DNA of 64,000 nt. Source: SYLG01 sp965226945 (GTDB lineage Bacteria > Planctomycetota > Planctomycetia > Gemmatales > Gemmataceae). Position 1 is the first letter of the stretch; each line of letters starts with the position of its first letter. The position numbers and the translations under genes were made by a program. The notes under the pieces are model-generated. The model worked only from the letters and a program-made list of their open reading frames with translations. It was not told where the DNA came from and did not search any database. The DNA lies in NCBI GenBank assembly GCA_965226945.1, contig OZ245717.1, forward strand, positions 868,001 through 932,000, in the 5' to 3' direction. Positions 46,114 through 54,140 of this stretch are shown piece by piece.

Positions 46114-48825
46114 TCACAATTTGGCTCGGGACACGTCGGCATCAGACCAACTGCTGTCACTGCCCCCGTCCGTTGTATATTGCTTGGTGACACGACCGAC
46201 GCCATCGTAAACAGTCTTTTGCACAAGTCCACCCGCCGCGGAAGACTTGATTACCCGGCCGGTACGATCGTACCAATGGTTGGTCGCCAAGCTATCGGTG
46301 CTGACCGTGCCGGTGCTGGAACTGACCGAATAGGTCAGGGTGCGATAAACCCGGTTTTGTTCATCGTAAAGCGCTTCCGATTGAGCCCGCAGCAGCGAAC
46401 TGCTGGGCGCATTGGGCACGCCGCTGGTGGTCGTGATCGATACCGTATCGCCGTCGTAGCTGCGGGTCTTGGTCACCTCATTGAGGTTGTCGTAGTCGAG
46501 ATACACGATCGGCCGGTTGACATCAGTCGCTTCGCTGACCTCGACACCCGATTTCGTCACCACCGGCCGGTTACGCCAATCGTACCAGACCTGGTTGACC
46601 CGATTCGCCGCTCCGCCTCCGGGGATATCGGTCGTCTTGGTGACATTGCCATCGCCCACGCCGCCACCGTCGTACTCCAATTCCTTGACCATGGTCAGAT
46701 CCGTACCCGTCGTATTGCTTGGAGACCAGGATCCCGTGGTCGGCGTATCGTCCAGGCCGACCCACTCACTAATCACCCGGTTTTGCGCATCGTAAACGGT
46801 GCGATAAATCGTGCCGGCTGGACTCAACGTGCGAACGAGGTTTCCCTCGGTGTCGTAGGCGTATTCCGTGCGGTAGTAGTTTGTTCCGGCGGTACCCAAC
46901 CCCAGGGTTGAGGCCGAATAGGTCACCCCGCTCAGATTGAAATAAGTATCACTTGAAACAACCTGGCCAAGTGCATTGACCGCTGTGCGCGACAAGCTTT
47001 GTAGGCTGGCGATGCTCTCCGCCCCGGTAGGACGGCCGCTCGAAACGGTGGGAGTCGCAGTCATGGTCAGGGTTTCAACATACCCTCGGGCTTTGTCATT
47101 TCGTGTCACTGTAATCGGAAGCAACGGCGCGTTGGAAGTCGAATCCCAGGCAGGGTAAGTCCTTACCTCAAAATTCGCATCATTGTAGACCGTGTAGTCG
47201 ATGCGACCATTGGGGTAAGTGGTCTTGGTTGTGCGGCCAAGGTTGTCGACTTCATAGGCGGTGGTGAGGTGCGCACCCGCACCGCCAGGTGTCGACCAAC
47301 CCGTAGGCTTGTTAGCGAAGGTCGTCGTCTGCGCCGTATCGACATCGACGATCTGCTTGATGACCGCTCCGGTGGTCAGGTCGTAGGCGATGTAGGTCAG
47401 AATACCATTGCCGTCTTTGAGCCAGATTGGCCGGCCATAGGAGTCGAAAGCCGTTGTGGACGAATCGGCCGAGTTCGGACCGTTTTGTGCGGTCGTAACT
47501 GTTGGTTTGGTAACTGTAATCTGATCAGGCTGCGCCGTCGAACCTTGCCAGGTGTAGGCGTAACTGGTCGTTTGGCCGCCCGTACCCCCGGTATTTCTGT
47601 ATTTGGTCGAATCGGCGGTGAAATAGAAATTGACACTGCTGACCGTTCGCTTGAAATAGTCGACCGCAAGCTGAGGAACGCTGGTCCCCGTTTCCCCTTG
47701 GCTAATGGCAACCGATTTCAGCCAATCGATCGCATCGCCCGCCGTCGTGGTCGTCGCGGTCGTGCTGGTGGCGTAGGTACGCGTCGTCACCAGACCGGCG
47801 CTGTCGCTGATGTAGGCGGCATTGCCGCTCGAATAGTGAACGAGGTCGTTGTAGCTATCGTCGTAACCCGTCATCGCCACGGGATCGGCTTCGACCGTCA
47901 CATAGCCCTTGGTCGTGTATTTCTTGTAGTTGATCCATTTGTCGTTGGTCGTCGTGTTTTTGAAGACCGAAAGCATCACCTGCTTTTGAAAGTTCGTGTA
48001 AACGATGTTTTGATTGCCATCGGGCAGCGTTTCGACGGTTTTGACGTTCCAGTAATTGTAATCGCTTGTGCTCAAGCCATTGGGGTTCGTGCTGAACGCA
48101 TTGGTGAACGTGCCGTTCCCTCCGGCGATTTCCTTGTTGGCACGGAACTGGTCGTCGTATTCGAAATAGTTGTTAACAAAGCCATCCAGTTGACCGTTCG
48201 TGGCTGTCGCGGGCGTGTACCCGGCCTGGACCATCCGGTTGTAATTCGATCCATAGAGCACATACTTCACGGCCTGATTGTAACCGTTCGTTTGACCCGT
48301 GGCCCAGTAGCGGAAATAGGCATTGCTCAGGACGTTGTTGCTGGCATCCTTGATGGTCACCATTTTCAATTCATTGTCGGTCCCGGCCGAATCACCCGAA
48401 CCCGAATAATAATCGAGCGTCGTGGTTCGGTCGGTCGTCCAGGAACCGGCGCCGATTTTCTTGTCGTAGACAATTTGAGAAATGTACCCGGCATTAACAC
48501 CGCTGCTCACATAGGTGAACGTGCGACGGGTCTTGATAGTCGTACCATCCTGGACGACCGATTTTTCAATCGTCGACACGCGGTCGGAACCATCGCGGGC
48601 AGTCACATCGTAGATCGTGTTACCCGCGGCATCCTTGATCGTTTGCAGCGTTCCCCGAGCGGCCACGGGCGTGGGGGAATAGAAGTCGTTGAAATAGTAT
48701 CTTGTTCCATCGGCACGGGTGAGTCGGTACTTCGAGGTGACCGCATCGTAGTCGAGATATTCCGTGACCCCAAAATCGGCCTTGTTGGGGGTGCTAGTCC
48801 TTAACCAAGCATCCCCGGAAAGCAA
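46114..48825 (-). pseudogene. RHS/YD-repeat protein A, N-terminal side, truncated at both ends
   Basis: The RHS frame runs from about 48798 to 46134. It opens with a fragment of beta-rich sequence (DYDAVTSKYRLTRADGTRYY) and continues with YD repeats (RTVYDAQNRVISEWVGLDDT, YDNLNEVTKTRSYDGDTVSI). The 5' end is cut by IS1380 at 48799; the 3' end by the transposon at 46134, after QYTTDGGSDSSWSDADV. No signal peptide, start codon or ribosome site of its own remains. The apparent TTG start (48825) lies inside the IS. Confidence 0.85.
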
Positions 48826-50511
48826 GAAAGTGGGATAAAACGAAAAAAACTCGAAACTCCCTGGGATTCAGCGGCATCTGATTGGTTGAACATCAAACCG
48901 TCAGCCGTCGAAAAAGGAGTTTCGAGTGAAAGATAAGATAGGTCGCCAACTGGCTTGGCGCAAGCGTCGAATTCTTGATCGGTTGGACAAATCGAAGATT
49001 GGTGACTGCGCCAGACCGGTCCATACGGCGTCGAACATTCGGTACGAGATCAGTGACCGGAATCGGGGAATTGCGCATGGCGGCATTGGTGCATTCCACT
49101 TGTTGGCCAAACGAATCGGGTTGATCGAAGCGATCGACAACAATCTGCACCTGCTCAAGTTCCACCTTCCCTACCACGAATCGGATCACGTTTTGAATCT
49201 GGCTTACAACGCACTGTGCGATGGGACCTGTTTGCAGGATCTGGAACTTCGCCGCCAAGACGAAGTATACCTCGACGCCGTTGGAGCCAGACGGATTCCC
49301 GATCCGACGACGGCGGGAGACTTCTGCAGGCGGTTTCGAGCGAAAGATGTCAGGAATCTGATGGAAGCCTTCGATGAAGTTCGGCAAAAGGTTTGGTCGC
49401 GTCAACCCAAGGAATTCTTTGACCTGGCCCGGATCGACATGGACGGCACCATGGTGGAAACCGGTGGGGAATGCAAAGCAGGCATGGATATCAACTATGA
49501 AGGCAAATGGGGTTACCACCCATTAGTGGTATCCCTGGCTCAAACCGGGGAAATCTTGAGCGTGGTCAATCGGCCCGGCAATCGACCGTCACACGAGGGG
49601 GCGGCAGACGAGGTCGACAGAGCGATCCGTGTATGTGTCACGGGCGGGTTCAAAAAAATCATGCTACGCGGGGATACCGATTTTAGCCAGACGAAACATC
49701 TGGACCGTTGGAACACGGATGAGCGAGTAAAGTTCATCTTCGGTCTTGATAGCACGAAGAAACGGATCGTTTTGGCCGAGAATTTGGCGGAGGATGCCTG
49801 GGAACCGCTAAATCGACCGGCTCGCTACGAGATCAAGACCAAGGAACGGGCCCGGCCGGTAAAGGTCAAAGAGCAAATCGTCAAACAACGCAAGTTCGAC
49901 AACATCCGGTTGCATGGAGAGGATGTCGCGGAAATCCTTTATCGGCCCGTGGCTTGCAAGAAGGCGTATCGGTTGATTGTGGTGCGCAAGAATTTGACCC
50001 TCTTGATGGGGCAAAAACGCTTGTTCGATGAGTACCGCTATTTTTTTTACCTGACCAACGACAAGGAACGGCCCGCGCAAGAAATAGTATTCGAGGCAAA
50101 TCAGCGCTGCAACCAGGAAAACCTGCATGCCCAATTAAAACAAGGGGTGTGCGCACTGACGGCGCCGGTGGACACCATGGAAGCCAATTGGGCCTACATG
50201 GTGATGACCTCTTTGGCTTGGAACTTGAAGGCCTGGTGGGCCCTCTGGCCCGAACCTCGAAAAGGATCGGACCGGGAAAAACATCGGATCGAAAAGGAGA
50301 CGATTCTGCAAATGGAATTCAAAACCTTCATCAACGCCTTTATGAGGCTGCCCTGTCAAATCGTCAACACAGGACGCCAAATTATCTACCGGATGATGAG
50401 TTGGAATCCATGGCTGCCTTCATTCTTTCAAAGGCTTAACCAACTGCGATGCTGAAAAATCAGCACGATGCTGGAGTACGGATGCTCCAGTCCGCCGCGG
50501 CTTGGTAAAGG
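48799..50511 (+). mobile_element. IS1380-family insertion sequence
   Basis: About 1.7 kb with imperfect inverted ends CCTTAACCAAGC (48799-48810) and its counterpart GCTTGGTAAAGG (50500-50511). No convincing target duplication was seen, and sequence beyond 50511 does not continue rhs. This suggests that the insertion was followed by a deletion that removed the 5' part of rhs A. Confidence 0.8.
48926..50455 (+). CDS. IS1380-family transposase
   Basis: 509 aa. Family features: RYEISDRNRGIAHGGIGAFH, RRIPDPTTAGDFCRRFRAKD, the catalytic Asp in ARIDMDGTMVETGGECKAGM and in LRGDTDFSQTKHLDRW, and the downstream Glu/Asn-rich QRCNQENLHAQLKQGV. Full length and undisrupted, so possibly active. It reads towards the FG-GAP gene, whose 3' end is about 200 bp away. 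Confidence 0.94.
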   Translation: MKDKIGRQLAWRKRRILDRLDKSKIGDCARPVHTASNIRYEISDRNRGIAHGGIGAFHLLAKRIGLIEAIDNNLHLLKFHLPYHESDHVLNLAYNALCDGTCLQDLELRRQDEVYLDAVGARRIPDPTTAGDFCRRFRAKDVRNLMEAFDEVRQKVWSRQPKEFFDLARIDMDGTMVETGGECKAGMDINYEGKWGYHPLVVSLAQTGEILSVVNRPGNRPSHEGAADEVDRAIRVCVTGGFKKIMLRGDTDFSQTKHLDRWNTDERVKFIFGLDSTKKRIVLAENLAEDAWEPLNRPARYEIKTKERARPVKVKEQIVKQRKFDNIRLHGEDVAEILYRPVACKKAYRLIVVRKNLTLLMGQKRLFDEYRYFFYLTNDKERPAQEIVFEANQRCNQENLHAQLKQGVCALTAPVDTMEANWAYMVMTSLAWNLKAWWALWPEPRKGSDREKHRIEKETILQMEFKTFINAFMRLPCQIVNTGRQIIYRMMSWNPWLPSFFQRLNQLRC

Positions 50512-50650
50512 TTAACGGACCGGAAAGCGAAGTGAATATGCCGAAACAAAACATGCACAAAAAACACCCTCAAAATGGCAGGGCCGATAAAACTATTGGC
50601 CTCCCGAGACCGAGCCGCCAACCGCGAAAAACCAATCGAGGTACGCTTGT

Positions 50651-52066
50651 TTAAGGGCTAGTAAAGAGATCTTCTGCCGGGTGCGGGTCAACGAACTTCA
50701 AAGTCTGGGAAGAACTAAGTACAACTCGGATTTTGGTTTCGCTGCTCAATTGGTAAATCGCTGGCGTGGCGCTGTAAAGCCAACCGACCCCTACATGCTG
50801 ACCGGTGGTGTAGTCGAGCTTGTTGGTGTAATCCAGGAAGTCGCCGTAGACCGCATCATCATCGGTCAGAGGAATATTCAGTTCGGGGCTGCCGTCGTTG
50901 TAACGGATCGGATTGGCGGAATACATGTCCGAGCCGCCACCCGAACTGGGCGCGGCATCGTCATGCAGATAAGTGGTAAGGAATTGACTGGGATTGGAAT
51001 TGTTGGCGTTATACCGGTGGACCTCAGCCTGGTCGGCGACGGATCCCAGCCCCGCAGCGGCCAAGTCGACACCCGAACCGATTTCCGAAACTTCACCGTT
51101 GGAGGCAAGCTGGAACGAGCGAAGTTTCTCCTCGCTTCCTTTCTTGACCAAAGCACTCAACCTGCCGCCTTCAGACGTCACGGCCGCGCTAACTAAGGTA
51201 GATAGGGCCGCCTCGGAAGTCCCCGCCATGAAACTGGTCAGGAGCTTCGAGCTTGCGCGTTCAAAAATCTTGACTTGAGGGCCGCCGCCCGCACCTGGTC
51301 CAGTTAAAATTTCACTAACGCCATCGCCTGTCAGGTCGGTGGCGGCAATGTTGACCCCGCCTTGAAACTCGGAATCGTAAGCATAGAAACTATTTAGCAG
51401 GTTAAGCGACCGAGCCTCGAAGGTTTTGACGTGGGGTCCCCCTCCCGACCCAGCTGCCGTGAAGATGGCCGCGTTTCCGCTGACAGCATAGCCCAGGGCC
51501 ACTTTCACGCCACCCTCAAAGGAAGGATCGTAGGCATTAAAACTCTTGACCAAGCCGCCATCTAGCGAAAACACCCTCACTTCAGGTCCGGCCCCGCCGT
51601 TGCGCGCCGCGACGATGCCGACGCTGCCGTTGCCGATATCGCCCGCCGCGATGTTGAGGCCGCCGCCATAGCTGGAATCGAAGGCATAAAAACTCGAAAT
51701 CAACTCACCGGTTTTACCATCGAACACTTTAACATGTGGCGCTCCCGTCGCCGGCGCCACGATAACATCGGGGGTATAGTCGCCCGATAAGTCCGCCATG
51801 GTCACATTTACGCCGCCGGTAAAGTTAGAGGCGTAAGGCTGAAACTCGTTGATTGTATCGCCAGTGTCGCGATCAATAATCTTCACAAGCGATACTTCGC
51901 CGGCGGGAGAACCGATGGCGAAAAGGGAGTGGTCCATAACCTGGCGATCTTCAAGACCTTCTAAACGCAGCTTTGCAAATTGCTTGCCATGAGGAAGAGA
52001 AAACTTGCGAAAAAAGCGTGAAACGACTGCAGGAACGGGCATGGGCGACCTCCTGGGTTCATTCAA
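50651..52066 (-). CDS. FG-GAP/VCBS-type repeat surface protein with planctomycete N-terminal signature
   Basis: 471 aa. The N-terminus has LRLEGLEDRQVMDHS, the 'LExLEDR' signature frequent in large planctomycete exported proteins. About four repeats of 55-60 residues follow with GGVNVTMADLSGDYTPDVIV, GGGLNIAAGDIGNGSVGIVA and GGVNIAATDLTGDGVSEILT, a beta-propeller type built on calcium-like DxxGDG loops, each with a FDxxTGxxxxSFYAF strand. The C-terminal 150 residues are not recognised. It is transcribed toward the rhs remnant; whether it once belonged to that locus is unclear. Confidence 0.85.
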   Translation of the reverse strand: MNEPRRSPMPVPAVVSRFFRKFSLPHGKQFAKLRLEGLEDRQVMDHSLFAIGSPAGEVSLVKIIDRDTGDTINEFQPYASNFTGGVNVTMADLSGDYTPDVIVAPATGAPHVKVFDGKTGELISSFYAFDSSYGGGLNIAAGDIGNGSVGIVAARNGGAGPEVRVFSLDGGLVKSFNAYDPSFEGGVKVALGYAVSGNAAIFTAAGSGGGPHVKTFEARSLNLLNSFYAYDSEFQGGVNIAATDLTGDGVSEILTGPGAGGGPQVKIFERASSKLLTSFMAGTSEAALSTLVSAAVTSEGGRLSALVKKGSEEKLRSFQLASNGEVSEIGSGVDLAAAGLGSVADQAEVHRYNANNSNPSQFLTTYLHDDAAPSSGGGSDMYSANPIRYNDGSPELNIPLTDDDAVYGDFLDYTNKLDYTTGQHVGVGWLYSATPAIYQLSSETKIRVVLSSSQTLKFVDPHPAEDLFTSP

Positions 52067-52588
52067 TCAAAGAATGAAATCAACAAAAAAATGAGAAAGC
52101 GACTCGCTGAATCTTTAATGATCAAGGACGTAGGGGTTTACCGGGTTTGTTACATCATCGCATGGTGAGAGTTGGATTAGTAACCGGTAACGACTTCCCA
52201 AAATCTACCCGGGCGTGTCACCCTGTTCAATAGCTGCCGGACCCAATTCCTGACAGGAAGCTAAGTTTTATTGCTTGCATCATGTTGCCATAAATTGCGC
52301 TTAAGGCCGCTTAAGAATCCTAAAGAAGTTTGGACTCGCCTGCTTAGCACGAGATATCGTTGTCAGGGTCTATTGAACTACCAAATCCTCCCCAATCGCC
52401 ACCTAATCCACCCAAATTAAACATTACGAAAGTTTAAGGACAAAACTTCGAATTTTTTGAAAGGTTTCATGAGAGCTCTTGGGTTCACAAGACGCGCAAA
52501 CGGTCGGTTTTGGTTGCAGCTGCAAGGGGAGCCAATCCAGAGAGGCATGACAGTTTCGACAGTTAAAAATGGTGAGTAAACCCGAACC
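52067..52588. other. Intergenic region upstream of the FG-GAP gene
   Basis: No gene seen. It contains the pair CTTAAG-GCCG-CTTAAG at about 52302-52317 and AT-rich stretches likely holding the promoter of the FG-GAP gene. A short minus-strand frame (52417-52635) overlaps the mnmE end and is dismissed. Confidence 0.45.
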
Positions 52589-54064
52589 TTACTTCCCAAT
52601 GCAAAACCGGGTAAACACCCGATCCAGCAGATCATCCGTAAATAGCTTCCCGGTCATTTCTCCCAAAGCATCAAGGGCGGCGCGCAATTCGAGGGCGATC
52701 ACTTCGGTATCTTCGCCGTCGAGCGCATGCTCGTGCGCTCGCCTCAGACTGGCCTCGGCAATCTCGAAATGCGCCTGGCAGCGTGCCAGGGGAGGCAGCC
52801 TTTCCAGGCCTCGGGATTGCAGTTGGCTCTCCACATCGCTTAAAAACTCAGAAATTCCAGATCGCTTGAATGCCGAAATTGCAGGGGAATCGGGCGATGG
52901 CTCGTGCTCCGCTTCGTCGGCGCGCGTCACGATCCTCAGCGCGGGCACTTCGCCCGGCAGGCCAACCGCTTCTTCCCAGGAACGATCATGCTGGTCAATC
53001 TTCTCGGCGACTTGGACGATGGCAGGCCGGCAGACAATCACCAGATCGACCTTGGGCAAAAGCGCCATCGTGATGCCGCGGGCCTTGGCATCGAGCTCAT
53101 CAACGCTGTCACCACCCAGTCCGGCCGTGTCGACCCAGTCGACTTCGGTGCCCCCCGGCAACCTGCCAGGCGCGACCAGCCAGTCGCGCGTCGTGCCGGG
53201 CGCGTCGGACACAATCGCCTGGAAGGAGTTTGGTTTCCCCGCATGCCGAGCGCTCGCGCGAGTGGCGGCATTCGCATATTCACCCGTGGTCAAAAGGTTG
53301 AATAGCGTGCTTTTGCCCGCGTTGGGAGGGCCAGCGAGTGCGACCATCGGACGCACCATGTTCGCGTCTTTTTCCACCATCCGCCGTCTGAGATTGCGCG
53401 CCTTGGCAATGCCCGCGCCCAGGCGCAGCAAGAGCGCCGACGCGTCGACGAACGAAATGTCCTCGTCAACGAAATCGAGCCCCGCCTCGAGGTCGGCAAG
53501 CAAGTTCAAGAGATCCGACGACAGTTCTTCGACCGGATGCCGGATGCCGCCCGCCATCCGCTCCATGGCGAAGCGCAATTCCAAAGGGGTGCGCGCCGCC
53601 GCCAGCCCTACGATCGCTTCGGCCTGAGACAGATCGATCTGGCCGGCCAGGAAGGCACGCATGCTGAATTCGCCAGGGCGGGCCAACCGCGCGCCGGCGC
53701 GAATCGCCTCTTCGATGACAATTTCCACAAGCGGCATCGATCCGCTCAGGTGCAGTTCGGCGCTTTCTTGCTTGGTGAACCCGCGGCCAGCGGGCCACAG
53801 ATGCGCCGCCGCGGGCACGGCGCCGGTCAAATTTCGTTCAGGCCACGAAGCGAGGGGCAACACCCCTTCGACCCAGGTGCGCTTCGCTACCGGAAGAGAG
53901 GAAATGGAAAAATCAGGGGAGAGGTCCGGTTGAAACAGCTTGAATAACACTTCGTGCGAGCGCGCACCGCTCAACCGCACAATCGCCCTTTCGCTCGGTA
54001 CGGCCGGGGTGGCCAGGGCGACAATCGTATCCTCCGGGTTCCAGGAGCCAAGACCTGAAAGCAT
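52589..54064 (-). CDS. mnmE: tRNA modification GTPase MnmE
   Basis: 491 aa. MnmE with MnmG installs the cmnm5 group on the wobble uridine of some tRNAs. The N-terminal folate-binding domain starts WNPEDTIVALATPAVPSERA. The helical domain carries the G domain with GPPNAGKSTLFN, DAPGTTRDW, DTAGLGG and TRAD. The C-terminus ends FTRFCIGK, the catalytic Cys motif. It is 61 bp downstream of yidC, a widely conserved neighbourhood. Confidence 0.96.
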   Translation of the reverse strand: MLSGLGSWNPEDTIVALATPAVPSERAIVRLSGARSHEVLFKLFQPDLSPDFSISSLPVAKRTWVEGVLPLASWPERNLTGAVPAAAHLWPAGRGFTKQESAELHLSGSMPLVEIVIEEAIRAGARLARPGEFSMRAFLAGQIDLSQAEAIVGLAAARTPLELRFAMERMAGGIRHPVEELSSDLLNLLADLEAGLDFVDEDISFVDASALLLRLGAGIAKARNLRRRMVEKDANMVRPMVALAGPPNAGKSTLFNLLTTGEYANAATRASARHAGKPNSFQAIVSDAPGTTRDWLVAPGRLPGGTEVDWVDTAGLGGDSVDELDAKARGITMALLPKVDLVIVCRPAIVQVAEKIDQHDRSWEEAVGLPGEVPALRIVTRADEAEHEPSPDSPAISAFKRSGISEFLSDVESQLQSRGLERLPPLARCQAHFEIAEASLRRAHEHALDGEDTEVIALELRAALDALGEMTGKLFTDDLLDRVFTRFCIGK

Positions 54065-54091
54065 GGCATTCTCCGACCCGACTGCTTGCCA

Positions 54092-54140
54092 GCGATCTTC
54101 TCGCTATTTGCTTGCTATTTGCTCGCTATTTGCTTGCTCG
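54092..54140 (-). repeat. Tandem GCRAGCAAATA-type repeat across the yidC stop
   Basis: On the minus strand the end of yidC reads GCAAGCAAATAG and the unit recurs twice more in the 61-bp yidC-mnmE spacer (CGAGCAAATAG, CAAGCAAATAG). Each copy carries an in-phase or shifted stop. It is a small slippage-prone repeat; no function is implied. Confidence 0.7.

Larger units (their letters stand above)
42660..46133 (+). mobile_element. Four-gene DDE transposon interrupting rhs A
   Basis: The 3474-bp element starts TGTCC and ends GGACA. The terminal 25 bp match at 19 positions, including TGATCGCA at positions 18-25 of both ends. A 6-bp target duplication CGTCGG flanks it (42654-42659 and 46134-46139). 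Removing the element and one duplicate restores the rhs frame (SDADDVTSDNVLEQ). It encodes a zinc-ribbon protein, a DDE transposase, an AAA ATPase and a CHC2-like protein, all on the plus strand. Confidence 0.9.

Noticed and set aside
47269..48804. 511-codon plus-strand frame
   Set aside because: Antisense shadow of the YD repeats; Arg/Gly/Val-rich with no family signature.
48780..50530. Target-site duplication for IS1380
   Set aside because: The flanks (GCTAGT on the left, TTAACG on the right) do not match, and rhs does not continue on the far side.
52417..52635. 72-codon minus-strand frame
   Set aside because: Overlaps the mnmE 3' end in another frame and lacks a ribosome site.
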